From assembly GCA_010094045.1 (NCBI GenBank), contig ML986829.1, positions 6,537 to 59,461 on the forward strand: 52,925 nucleotides of DNA. The letters are read 5' to 3'. The DNA comes from Lojkania enalia (lineage: Eukaryota > Ascomycota > Dothideomycetes > Pleosporales). Below are positions 22,975 to 34,100 of this stretch, in pieces. The position numbers were made by a program, and so were the translations under genes. The notes below the pieces were generated by a model. It did no database searches, had not been told where the DNA came from, and was given only the letters and a program-made list of their open reading frames with translations. The first letter of the stretch is position 1. Every line of letters starts with the position of its first letter.

Positions 22975-24207
22975 TTAGGGGTGTGGAAGAGAGCGTGTCC
23001 CCCAGAAATGCTCCATAGCCTGTCCTTCTTCTGTCTCCATATCCCATTTATCCTCCGTGTATATATCCCATTGATCTTGGGGGGCTGTTGTAATGCCGTC
23101 GTCACTGCCCTCATCGTGAAAGTCGTCCCAGGGTTCGGCAGCTCCGCTCATTGCTGTCACACAGTGTAAAAACCATTGCATCTCTAATAGCCTGAAGTCG
23201 GGTAGGGGCCGTGAGACTGGGTCATCGGTTTTGAGAGAAATTTGGTCCCCAGAACGAATTATATGTTGAGATTCGACATTGAAGAGCATCGTTGAGTTTG
23301 GTCCTTGATTTGAGGCTGATAACGAAGGAACTTGTAGGATATCGACCCCTGGAACGTAGGGGTTTGATGATAGCCAGAAAAACTATACATCTAGATGCTT
23401 CTTGTCGTCTAACATTCTAATCGGTTTAAAGGCAAAATATGCTCTTTCCCAATATGCATGCGCGTTTGGGCAGAGACATAGGAGGTTCTGACAGACCTCT
23501 GTCTTGGCCGGATTGGAGAATATCGCATTGTACTAGGCATCCATCCTCTCCTTGGACCAAAATATCTATAGAGAATCCCAAAAGGAGAGTGTTATTGATT
23601 GAGTAGCTTTATCCTCGCACCGCATAGAGAATGGATAGATGTGCGCGATTTCATTTGGATCACCGGCCTTGTAAGGATACATCTCCTTTGGTCCCTCTGA
23701 CGACACTAGATACTATCAGCAAGAACTTCATTAATAACGACAAAATGAACCTGGTCTCCTTGTTGCTTGGAGCGAGGAATCACTAGCTGTCCACTACTAT
23801 TTCGCTTTGTCCAAGACTACCTTGTGCTGACGGTGGCTGCTGTAATGGAGACGGCTATGGTGGCGTGAGAGACAGAAGTGGAGTGGAAGGGTTTTGTGGA
23901 GTAGAAGCGGTAGAGGCTACTCGTTTTCGTTGAGTCCCTAAACAATATTAGCAATCTAATAGAATAAGGATTAGTAACCTACATGTTGGAATTATTCTTC
24001 CTTTTGATTCTATACATTCGAGAGTAGCCTTTACAAGAATATGTGACCCTTGAGACTGAGCGACAAGATTCTCTAGGTTGTCAATGTCGCTTACCCAGAG
24101 GCCGTTGGTCGTATAGTGTCGACACGCAGAACATCCTTCAAAGCTTGAAGTAATTCTTTGCGGCACGGGTCATGGAATTCTGCTCCGGATATATCTACAG
24201 ATGCCAT
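22975..24207 (-). pseudogene. HNH-endonuclease-domain protein relic with in-frame stops
   Basis: A fungal HNH_2-type protein can be followed on the minus strand from ATG at 24207 (MASVDISGAEFHDP) to the stop at 22975. Readable blocks are LVKATLECIESKGRIIPT, YPYKAGDPNEIAHIYPF, FSNPAKTEVCQNLLCLCPN, HAYWERAYFAFKPI and PLPDFRLLEMQWFLH. A probable intron (GTAGGT...CTAAT...TTTAG) follows IIPT. The frame is broken by a single-base shift near 24103 and by TAG codons in DSL*IFWSKE, MDA*YNAIF, LDV*FFWL and the Pro-rich linker. Each is one C-to-T or G-to-A step from CAG or TGG. Such genes are abundant in Pezizomycotina and of unknown role. It is non-functional as it stands. Confidence 0.82.
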
Positions 24208-24925
24208 AGCGATAGTTTAGTTGCTGTATTCTAGCCGAGGAGAAATGGTTGAACATGAAGATAGACCATAATGGTGGCGTGCATTAGTGTTCAATCCATG
24301 CAACAGACCCTGGCGCCAAGAACCGAAGATTTCCCTATTGGTTCTATGCCAAGCTCTCAGGGTAGTTCTTCCTCAGAATTGCATATATTAAGGCAGCGAC
24401 ACTGAAGGCAACCAGCAGGTCTCATTGATGCCTAGGGTTTATGTGAGGGCGCGAAACGCAGCTATCTACACTGGTGAAGGAATAACTCAAAGTAGCTTGC
24501 CGTCTGGCTGGCTTAACTCCTTACACAAAAAAGATCCAAATATCTCGACTAGGAGGTTTGAGGACATCGATGACGCAGGTCTCGGTATCATAACTAGAGC
24601 TGTACAATTTTAGATTAAGTCAGGCACTATCAGGGCTTAGATCAATGAAACGGCGACTAAATTTGGCCAGTTTGGAGCACCGTTCAACTACGCTGTTTCT
24701 CGTCGGTTCGCAAGCCCGAACCTAGTAGGAAGATTTTGTAATATCTCGTAGTTTTGAGTCACGGGTTGATGATCTAGAGCCACCTGCCGTAGGGTTGAAA
24801 TAGCCAAATCGTACCCCGCAGTAGCGATTCGTCTATCTCTTCTCCGAGAACATAGAATATACGGGTATTTAGCCCTGATGCTCTATCTGTTGCTGCTACG
24901 CTGTGATCCATCATACTAGCCTATT
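24208..24925. other. Decayed accessory DNA, no gene
   Basis: Only short frames with stops and no recognisable domain. Probably the mutated 5' part of the HET relic that follows. Confidence 0.35.
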
Positions 24926-25266
24926 ACAATTATGCTCTTAGAGTCGCTTTTCACCGAGCTCGTGAGCGATTATTTCTCACGACGTTGGTTCAAACAAGGA
25001 TGGGTCTTGCACGAGGTTGCCTTACCGATCTCCACAAGGCCAGTGTTTTACGTGGCAACAAGGTCACCACAAGCGAAAAAGCACTAAATCTCCTCTCCCT
25101 CTTGAAATACCAAAGATCCGGTAGTACAGGGCAGATTTTTGTCTTGGTCCGCCAAAGAATAGCGGCCTCAAAAGGTCGTATCTCCCCGGCATCTTCATCG
25201 AGACACGAGATTATGAATGCGGAGATCCGCGTAACAAGATATTCGGTATCTTGAACATAGCACATA
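24926..25266 (+). pseudogene. HET-domain gene fragment
   Basis: On the + strand two stretches characteristic of heterokaryon-incompatibility (HET) domains survive: LVSDYFSRRWFKQGWVLHEV at about 24960-25020, matching the usual YF.R.WF.RvWVlQE block, and TRDYECGDPRNKIFGILNIA at about 25202-25262, matching the DPRDKvyalLGia block. Between them the frame carries stops. The upstream ALSYVWGD and WIDaiCINQ motifs are not found. HET proteins trigger programmed death upon encounter with a non-self nucleus; this copy cannot be functional. The identification rests on two motifs only. Confidence 0.6.
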
Positions 25267-25544
25267 GAATGGATAAAGGGATGTTCTGGGGCGCGAAAGG
25301 TCTACGGTTATTTCTTAGCCTTTTTAATATACTGCCGCGGACCCTGCTTCTACCTCACCGTGATTAAATTTCTGCCAAAACTCAGAGGTTTTCCATCCTA
25401 GGCAGCAGATTGGACTATTCCATGACCTAATTGCAAGGCTATGCGTGGAAGCGACTTTGCTGCCCGGTCAAGGTCGGCAAAGGTCAAGGATACGGGATCG
25501 GAGTTCGATAGAGAAATTGGGTGAGGATTTGAAAATCTACCAGC

Positions 25545-25859
25545 CAAGAATCCTCTGAGGTTACTTCACGAGGGACGGACACAGATGATTCGGGTGACGT
25601 GCGTATTGAAGACATACAAAATATCTTAGAAGACAAGTTCCTAATTGAGATGTACCCTGGCCTGACTGCTCTTCTACGGAAGGAGGGCGAGTACCACGTC
25701 TTCATCCGCATCTGCCCACACGCACTCTCAGATAACGGTGTGGATAAGCTTGTAGACATGTGGAGCCGTGTCGTGGATGGTGGAGGTCCGGAGGAACGAA
25801 TGGGCAAAGTGCTAGAGCTCTTGGGTACCCGAGCTCGCCCGAGACTGATGATTCGTTAA
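25545..25859 (+). pseudogene. ORF fragment of unknown family
   Basis: An open frame of about 100 codons ending at 25859 reads like real protein (IQNILEDKFLIEMYPGLTAL, YHVFIRICPHALSDNGVDKL, VDMWSRVV) but has no ATG near its start, being open from a stop upstream. It may be the 3' exon of a lost gene or the tail of the preceding HET relic. I do not recognise it. Confidence 0.35.
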
Positions 25860-27149
25860 CGGCGAGGAACTCATCTTGATAAAAACTCTAGGTCTAACGG
25901 TAGGATTCAGCGGGTCCTTAGAGAGAAGCATTCATCGGGAGGGGATATCTCCTAAATTTCCTTCTAGGACTCCAGAAGTTGTGTGCGAGCGTTGGCGGAT
26001 GTTGGAAGGGAAAGCGTAGAACGCTTCCACCATAGGTAGGTATTCAGTAGGAGCTTAGCGTGCAGCCCTAACATAAGAAAACTATCTACGCGGCTCCTGT
26101 ACAGCGTGTGTACACGGTGAAATTCCGCGAGGATAGGATTCGCCTGCCTTTCGGGAGAGTTGAAGAAGAGGAAAGAGATCGCTGTGGCTGCACTATGATA
26201 TGTAGAGTCTTAGGAGGAGTTCAAGCACATATATGCGTGTGTAGACAGCGTAGCGAGAAGAAGTTGCACTTAGAGATGGTTAGCTATAATATTGTCGACT
26301 TTTAGTGGGACTACACATGCTGAAGACACTAGCGTATTCGACAAGCGAGTGGTGGCTGGAGATGAGATAGAGGAGCAGGCAGGCGAGGCATAGAAAAGGG
26401 TGGGCTGCTTAGCAGTAGAGGAGACCTAGCGACGGGAGGGCGAGCATTTTATAGACGTCAAAAGCGGCGGGTTGATGGGGCGATGAGCGATTCCTAATAG
26501 GAATAAGCCTATGGAGTACGCTAAATCCGAAGAAGGAATACCCGGATGGAGATCACGTCCCTTTATACAATGGCTAACAATGTTGGATTAATAAAATGAG
26601 GCTGATTTTGCTTTCATAATCTCGTCGTAAAACGAAATAAAGTGGATTAATCGGGCTGTCTTGCTTCTACCGAGTCTAAAACATAATAAAGTTAGCATAC
26701 GTAGTCGGCTTCGTATGCAGGAAAGTATACCAGGCCCGCAATTTATTCAAAAACTTCGAAAATCTAGACATAATTTGTAGCATTAATTGAACTAAAAGCC
26801 TTGCGACCTGTACAGCCATAAACGTCGTAGGCCTTCTCGCGGTCGCGTCCTTCGCGTACAAAATCGAAATCGCCGTTGATGTGGGTTATTAAAAGGAGCT
26901 CAAAACTAATGACATGATGTGGACTAGAAGTATCACTAGTTGTATGTAATAATTATCTTGTGTGATGTCTATCAAATGCAATGAACTTGGCATGAGTGTT
27001 GAGCTTCGCGCATAGGTAGTAAAACTAGAATATATGTTGATCTTGGATCGCTAAAAACCAAAGGAAGTTTTTTGGATGAAAGTTATGAAATCAATATTAG
27101 TTAGGATAAGTGAAACATGTCGTCGGTATTGTGTGAATATATTAAGTCC
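25860..27149. other. Gene-free accessory DNA
   Basis: Only short, unsupported frames (the longest about 65 codons at 26108-26305, +). No repeat or RNA gene recognised. Confidence 0.4.
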
Positions 27150-27318
27150 TGTAAGCTCAGGTCACGTGCCTGATCAGCTATGCAGCCCTTGACTAAGCAG
27201 TCTCATGTACTATATATTCCCCTACCGTGCCTTGACCTCTCGGTCAAGGATACCAAAGGACGCCATCAATACATCCATCAATACCACCCCATACGATCTC
27301 CACCCACTCCTGCTTACA
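27150..27318. repeat. Solo LTR-like repeat, family C, 169 bp
   Basis: TGTAAG...CTTACA termini and about 85% identity (estimated by eye) to the reverse complement of 36367-36538. Flanking 5-mers are AGTCC (27145-27149) and AATCC (27319-27323), a target-site duplication with one transition. It includes the dyad CCTTGACCTCTCGGTCAAGG at about 27231-27250, an 8-bp perfect stem. Confidence 0.82.
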
Positions 27319-28919
27319 AATCCAGTCGAGAAGGTCGCGACAGCCATGGGCAAGGTCCACGAACGCAAGTTTGGATATCAAGTTTAACACGAAAGCCTTC
27401 GAATCACTAAAGCCATCATCTGTGCGGAACTATACCTAGATTAACAGTAGACAGTGTTTAGGAAGATGCCGTGTCGTGTTCTTTTCCGCGCTGTGCCGAC
27501 TATGCGACCTGAATCCGGTGCCCAAAATTCTATTGGAAAACGGGAAATGGATCCTTGGATGAACGTAAGAGGGTATTAAATACGAGCTGAGGTGTATTCC
27601 GCAAGATCCATGTGTGATTATCTAAATTGGGAAGGGAGATTTATTATGTTCGACTCGAATCCACGGTTGTTGGAATGAAGTCATGGAGCCGTGCGGTTAG
27701 TTTATAGATTACAGTGGACCGGCTGGGAATCAATATTTGTCTATTGGTATCATGTGTTTTTACTATTCTATTATAGTTGGCTTATTTTCAGGCCTATATA
27801 GTCTCGCCACTACCAGCCTCTGGCTAGGTAGGCCACTTACCCTTCTTCAATACATTAATATTCGCCTCAGCAATTGATGCGGCCTGATACGCGACAATTT
27901 TTGATACTTTATAATTGGGCATGATTGTTTTCCCTAAGTGGATACGCGGGATAGATATCAAGTATACTAAAATACATCAAATATAGAGGGTCACACTCTG
28001 CTTGGCTAAGTTTGGCTCTCCTTGAACTGTATGGCAGGTACTGTGGGGTTCGTCTCTAAAAATCTGATATAGGAACCTTGCATTGGATATAATGCATGTG
28101 TTAGTCGTCAATTGATCTTGCCGCCCTTGCATGGGCACTAATAACAGAAGCGCACTATTGGACTCAAAAAAGCACTACTTGGACCTCATGGGGTGTGTTA
28201 CTATGATATCCTGCTATCCAAAAATGAAAGCGACTGCCCGAGCGGCGGTCTTGAAATAGTAAAATCAATACGGTGATGTCCTTTCGCCTTATTATATAAA
28301 TAATAAAATCGGCAGGGATCAGAGCAGCAGAACCGTTTATATATGACCGGTTGAATGAGACATAATATGTCTTGAAGTAGAAGTGCAAATTCAATATTAG
28401 CGCCTCAGCCTCTCCTCTCAGCACTATATGTTTTTTTTTCCCTTTAGGTAATTTTAATGGATTGGGTCGTAGTTTCTGGGCGCCGAATATGGACCGAATT
28501 ACACAACGTTGTTGGAGTACAAGTTTCACCAGTTCTAGCAAACGAGTGTCCTCTGCTGGTAATAGAAACTGTGGGCATTGGAATAGGAAGAGGAAATTCA
28601 TCCGCTTATACTACGGAGTTCGATCACCTATTTTTCTACATAGATATCTAAGAATGCTAAAAAGTACGACCGGCTTGGTAGGGAAAAGACAAATGGACGG
28701 AAGTTAAAGAGTGCTGAGCGCTAAGGGTTGATTAGCACACGGTTCAATAAGGTGAATTCACAAGAGTATAATTGCTATCAAAGCTGTGATTACTGTGTCG
28801 CTACTAAAGTAGCTGAGGGAAGTATACCAAATTCCAATGATAGCATTTGAACAACGTAAAGCAGAAGTTCCTTCCAAGTGGGTGTGTAGTTTCTTTGATT
28901 CCAACATTAGCTCAATGCC
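27319..28919. other. Accessory DNA, one doubtful ORF
   Basis: Mostly AT-leaning sequence without a gene. One 145-codon ATG frame on the minus strand (28164-28601) has a basic KLPKGKKKH segment, a RGEAEALILNLH segment and an IIRRKDITVL segment. It could be a decayed transposase-type DNA-binding region, but I cannot name it, so I do not call it as a gene. Confidence 0.35.
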
Positions 28920-29916
28920 TCATTTCGGTCCTGCCTTGCTCATATCTGCAAGCCCCCTCCCGTTAATCAACATCAACCGATCCATAATCCACACTGGCAA
29001 GCTATGCGCTAGCAATCTGACCGTAAGCGCATTCAACCCCCTCCATACCTTGCCGTCTTTTCCCACAAGCATGTCTTCCACAACCTGCTTAGCAAACTTC
29101 TCCGTCGGCATATTGCTATACCCTGTGGTATCGAGCTTGTCCTTGATTTCAAGGTATCGGGATGTGGAGGGAAGCGAGGTGCAAGCGGTCGGATCCGACA
29201 TGTGGGATTTGACGTTGCCGGTCATGAGCGTTATGACTTTGATGCCGAGCGGGGCCAACTCCAGACGCATGGTTTCCGAAAGCAGGTTCATGGCGGCTTT
29301 GCTCGAGTTGTAGATGCCTATATGTTCTTAGCATCGAACTTCATACGAAAGACTTCATCCGTTCTGCTTTCACACTACATCACGTACGTGTTCGCATGAA
29401 GGGGATGCATGCTCACTAGGTACTTCGTACATACATAAAATATATAGCATGTGGTTAGAACAAGATAGGAATAGACTTACCCTGCATCGGCAAATACAGT
29501 TCCCCAGCTACACTCCCCACATTCATAACCATGCCCCGCGCCTCAATCAGCAGATCGCTGAAAATCTGTACCATCCTCAGTGGACCCCAGATGTTGGTAT
29601 CGTATGCCTCTTTCGCTTTATCTATGTCGACATCCAGCAATGGCATAACATGTTGCACGCCTGCATTATTGACCAAGTAATCTAGCTTGCCCCCTGTCTT
29701 GGCGCGGACGGCTTGCTCAGCAGCGATGATGGAGGGCAGAGACGTGACATCGAGTTCTAGAAGGTGGATATTGGGAGTGTCTTTGAGGGAGGACATTTTG
29801 GAGATATTGCGGGCAGTCGCGAAGACTAGGAGGTTGTGGGAGGCGAAGGCGTGGGCAAGGGCGTGCCCGATGCCTCCAGCAGAGCAACCAGTTATCAGGA
29901 CATATTTTTGAGGCAT
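28920..29916 (-). CDS. Ayr1-like short-chain dehydrogenase/reductase (two exons)
   Basis: Exons 29481-29916 and 28920-29317, joined over a 163-bp GT-AG intron, give 277 residues. The start is ATG at 29916 (MPQKYVLITG); the frame upstream lacks ATG. Classical SDR motifs are all present: cofactor loop TGCSAGGIG (9-17), LVNNAG (81-86), catalytic Ser135 (NVGSVAGE) and Tyr148-x3-Lys152 (YNSSK), the last reconstituted exactly across the splice junction, which supports the intron. The TGCSAGGIG variant is typical of the NADPH-dependent 1-acyldihydroxyacetone-phosphate reductase (Ayr1) group, acting in glycerolipid synthesis at lipid droplets and ER; many fungal paralogues have other substrates. A TATA-like element on the minus strand (about 29970-29980) lies some 60 bp upstream of the ATG. 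It appears intact amid relic DNA. Confidence 0.88.
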
Positions 29917-30927
29917 TGTAATGAGTTTTAGAAACAATTTGTTTAGATTAAAGAATAGTGTTGGCGCTGGTTTTATATTTCGGCATCGGTGCAAGTTTCG
30001 TCCGTCGGGGGTCGGGACAACTTCTCATGGCATACAATATGGCAACAGAAGTGTGGATTGATGTCGGATGAGGGAAGAGGTGCAATTATCCCCGTAGTGG
30101 TCTATGAATTGTGTAAATCCTATTGTCTTACATAGGAAGCCCGCGGAAGCCCCAAAATAACACTCCACCGCCTCTTTGAAGACGCGCACTGATCCTAATA
30201 TAGTAAGAAATTCGGCTCAGTCCCACGATCCTGCTTCCTAGGCAGTATATTATTGATCGTATTGTCCTGGGCGTTGAAGATTCTATCACTGGTAATGCTA
30301 TCCACCATAGACATGTCCATTGGGATTTAGCACTTCAGTGGTTAGTGTCAGAAACGAAGCTCTGCACCACTGCGCTACTGCAGCTAAAAGGTAGGCATAA
30401 TCAACATCGTTGATTATAGTGTGCAGAATAGTACATATATCCTCAACGAGGAAATCGCGCTATCCCGCATAGGCCCCCAGACCGCTGGAGTTAGTCCCTG
30501 GTAGTTACTAGCAAGATCGTGATTAATCGAGTATTTCGCAGCATTCTGATCGGACAGGAAATCTAAATGGATATTGACAGGTATGTCTTGTTGCTCGGGG
30601 CGTTGTGTTGGGGAAAATATTCTACAGCGGCGGTGAAGTTGATTGCACGTGGGGGATGGCGCTAATCCGTACCTAGTTAGGTAGGCTGGGAACCTCCTCG
30701 TTTCCTGTTTCTGACCTCGGTTCCAAGGTTGGAGACGAAACGGCTCCGTGCGGCACATGCGACATGGAAGATAGTGGCTGTGTACCCGAGTAGGCGCCCA
30801 GTGAACGAGCAGGCTTGTTGTCCGGGACCCACCCCGTCCATCGTCATCCTCTTCTCCTTGATTCCTGAGGCCTCTTCCTCATCCTCCTTCCTCCACTCAT
30901 CGAGGCCCTCAATATAATGTTTACATA
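29917..30927. other. Intergenic between SDR and secreted-protein genes
   Basis: The first part is the SDR promoter on the minus strand. Around 30414-30758 there is a minus-strand frame without recognisable domains. The last 100 bp before 30928 are CT-rich (ctcttctcc, ctcttcctcatcctcc), typical of fungal core promoters, and belong to the secreted-protein gene. Confidence 0.4.
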
Positions 30928-31494
30928 ATGCTCTCTCGATCCTTTCTTCTGAGCCTCTCTGGCTGTCTAATTGCGACGGCGGTGTTGGGTGTCCTGGCTG
31001 ACGATCCCGTGCGAGAGGATCGGATCAAGGTCTTCTTGTTTGCGTCGCCGGCGTACTTCGCAGATAGCGCGGTTGATGTCTATAAGGATGCTTGCACAAG
31101 CCTTGCAGGGACTTTGTATGTTTTCGTCCTTACTATTTGTGCTCTCCTTTCTCAGGGATACATGGATGCTAATGATATAAATGAAGAATCGATGGGAAGG
31201 TGTCGTCATTTTTGGTTGGAGGACGCGATATCCCTACCGTGTTGAATCGAACGGATGACTGGTATTGTATCTTTTATGAGTAAGTCGTATCTGGATTGCT
31301 CTCGATAGATTGTGTTGGAAAAGCGTGAAAATTTATACTAATCGATGGATAGCAACTATAATTGCTCGGGCGACGAGGACGACGATGAGACGTTGGTCTT
31401 CGCAGATGGCGTCAATAATCTCGAGAGTGTGGGATGGGAGGGAAACATCCACAGCGTCGAGTGCCATATCGAGAACGATGGATACAGCACATAG
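30928..31494 (+). CDS. Small secreted cysteine-containing protein (three exons)
   Basis: Predicted exons 30928-31115, 31187-31279 and 31353-31494 give 140 residues. Introns of 71 and 73 bp start GTATGT and GTAAGT, have branch sites gctaatg and tactaatc, and end AG; only this splicing keeps one frame to the TAG at 31494. The N-terminus (MLSRSFLLSLSGCLIATAV then LGVLA) is a clear signal peptide with cleavage near residue 24-25. The mature protein is acidic, has four Cys (in DACTSL, DDWYCIFY, NYNCSGD, SVECHI), enough for two disulfides, and two N-glycosylation sites (NRT, NCS). There is no family I recognise. Size, secretion and position among transposon relics fit a candidate effector or other apoplastic protein; this is inference. 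Confidence 0.68.
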
Positions 31495-32191
31495 GAACAG
31501 GCGGAGGGGGCAACTTTAGAAAGAACGCGCGAATCGTAGGAATACCAAAGCGGACGAAACGACCTAAGGATATCGCATCGATTGCGGCACGCATTAACGC
31601 GTTACATTCTCATTATTGTCGGATTGAGGGCCGCCTTTGTCGAGTCAACTCGTGAATCGCCGGTTGAGCGTGTTTTCCCCTGAGCCGGCACTTTCGTTCC
31701 AACCTTCACCTACCCGGAGTACGCTTCGCAAAATATTCGAAACTGATGTCGACGCGGATGCCATCACCGATATGCTCTAAGGATGGCGACCTCGGTGTAA
31801 TCGATGGGCGGCGAAGAAACGTGAAGGACGCGTACGCAATGGAGGCTAGGGTCATGCTATCGGGCACAGGACGTTACGGCAATTGAGTTGGCTTCATCTG
31901 AGCAATTGCTGAGGGAGGAGCTTCTCACTATTGCGAAGGATACACTCTAGGATGGTCGATAAACGTGAATGACGGACAATAAGCATGTAGGCTTTGGGAA
32001 AATCCTCGAATCTTAGGGTGGACAAATCTTTGTCAATAATGGCGTAAAGAGTATGGGATAAATAGCAGACGAAAAAGGTTTGCGTTAAACTCATGACATT
32101 GTTGTGGTTATCGTAAGATGAGCCGCTATAAATGCGTAATGCCGCACGCTATCTATCACCCCTCTTTCCTATATTCCTGGGCCCCGAACCT
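31495..32191. other. Intergenic
   Basis: Convergent 3' flanks of the secreted-protein gene (+) and the AN1 gene (-). No further gene seen. Confidence 0.45.
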
Positions 32192-33219
32192 TCATGCATC
32201 CATTAGCGTATAAGCATCCGGGTCCCCAACACCTCGGAGCAAGACAATCCTATTCCCAGACGCGCAGGCATCCCCAATCTTCTCATTGAACTTCAGTATC
32301 CTCCCTCCCTCAACAAAGTATACCCTCAACTTATTCTCCTCCCCTCCACCCCGATTATTCACATTTTCAACCTGCAACGCTGTAGCCGCTGCATCCAACA
32401 CCTTTCCCACAATCCACGTCTTATTATAGAAGAACTTGCCTGTCGGATGCTTCGCCTTCGTCGTATCCGCCGACGCTTCAACATGCAAGTACACCCGCTT
32501 ATCTGGCGCCAGCGACGCATTTCCCTTCGCCGCCTTCTTTAAGGCGGCTAGTTCTTGCAGCTGCTGGACCTTGGATTTTTGCTCCTTAGTCTGAAATTTC
32601 TCAGCTAGTGCGGTGGCGTGCGCTTCCTGTTTCCGCTTGAGCTCCGCCTGCTTAGTGCTCCAGGCTTGCTTGAAGGAGGAGAAGATGCCAGACGCTTTGT
32701 TTCGTTGGACGGCGAGTATGTTCGTGGTTTGTGTGGGCCGTGCGCCGATGGGTATTAGGTTCTTGCAGTCATGGTCTTCGGGCATGCGGTGGCTGTAGCA
32801 ATAGGTTCGATTGCAGGTGCTGCAATGGCTTGCAGGCTTCATGCCGACGCCCTGTCCGATGAGGCTCTTGCATTTTGGTTCGGCGCACTGTCGGTCGTAG
32901 TCGTAGATGGAGGGCTTCGTGGTGGTAGTGGTTACGGGCGAGATGTTTCGTTTCGGATGTTTGGGGCAATCATGGTAGTCCATGAATTGGTGGTCTCTGC
33001 AGAAGATGCTGTGAACCTATTAGTGAGAAGTCGAAGATAAGACGGCCGAGGAGAGGATCAGATGTACCCCCCGCAAAAATCGCATGGACAAGGCAAAAAG
33101 TCAAGGCTCCGACATGTCTGGCAGTGCTTTCCGACTCCTTGAACGTCGCCGACTTGCATTTCTGTGGAGGTTTGCCCGTCGGGAGTCGCGGTGCTGGCTT
33201 GTGTTCGTGCAGACGCCAT
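32192..33219 (-). CDS. AN1-type zinc finger and ubiquitin-like protein, Cuz1-like (two exons)
   Basis: Exons 33068-33219 and 32192-33008, with a 59-bp intron (GTACAT...ctcactaat...TTCACAG), give 322 residues from ATG at 33219. Splicing completes the first AN1 finger: CQTCRSLDFLPCPCDFCGG joins IFCRDHQFMDYHDC, giving the full C/H ligand spacing. A second finger follows (CAEPKCKSL, HCSTCNRTYCYSHRMPEDHDC). A Lys/Ala/Glu-rich helix lies in the middle. The C-terminal 110 residues (VYLHVEAS, KTWIVGKVLDAAA, RILKFNEKIGD, NRIVLLRGV) resemble the ubiquitin-like domain of yeast Cuz1 and human ZFAND1, proteasome- and Cdc48-associated proteins in arsenite stress and stress-granule clearance. It appears intact. 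Domain order supports Cuz1 rather than a plain AN1 stress protein. Confidence 0.9.
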
Positions 33220-34100
33220 GGTGAAGGATATACGGTAGGAATATATGCAAAAATGATAGCCTGGCGGTGATCTTGAGCGGTGAAAGAGGATGCGAAATTG
33301 CCGGAAGGCTCTCGAAGTAGGACGTTAGGCTCCGGAAAGCTGACGATGTCGCCGCCCCATAAGGCTGAACATACCCAGGGAACCAATGCCGAGGCTGCGA
33401 CGAATTCGTTCTAGTGCCGTCTGAACCGATGCGTTAGCCCTCATGTCGCCCAGTCTACCTAAATAACTAGGACACCACGTGGTTATTGTATAACCTTGAT
33501 TTCCGTATTATCCTAGTGCATTCCATTTCTCAAGTCGATGAATACGAATAGGCGGCGATTGAGGCCGCCAATCAGAAAGCTCCAGGTCATGGGCCACTGT
33601 GGCTAAGTGCGGTGCCGCCTCTTCGGCCCGCTCCCTGTTCATCCGTCTTTCCTTGTGTTATGATTTCTAGGCCTCTTGATGATTTGGGGGTTTGTGTAGA
33701 ATGAGATATTGTCTGGAGCTGACTGTCATAGACCAGGAGGCCGTCTGTTGAGAAATCATCTTATTATAATTGATATTCATTACCTCAACACCTGTTGACA
33801 TGGCCGGACGATGAAGACGGCACCGCCGGCAAATATTTCCCTTTTCCATGTCTTTCGGATTCCCAGCGGGCATTCTGATGTTTCAAATCCTAGCCCTCGC
33901 TTGAGTATGTGGTTGGACAAGTAAGAGCTAGGGGCCGACACGACGTCGGCGCAGACAGTTTAAGTAGCAGAACGGCTCTTTTCATCTGTTATCTCGTCAT
34001 GGCGTCTTCATGTTTACCAAGAAGCCATCCATTTCTCATTCATTTCGCAAGTGTGCAAGCTCTTCTCGTGAAAAGGGCCAATCTCCACTTGCATCACAGC
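33220..34100. other. Intergenic: promoter of the AN1 gene
   Basis: The minus-strand promoter of the AN1 gene is at the left; the rest is gene-free as far as I can see. A + strand ATG frame at about 33999-34232 overlaps the start of the HET relic in a different reading frame and may be its original or shifted 5' end. Confidence 0.4.

Noticed and set aside
30325..30390. Possible tRNA-like or SINE-like sequence (tagcgcagtggtgcagagc on the minus strand)
   Set aside because: Resembles an A box but no cloverleaf, B box or acceptor stem could be drawn.
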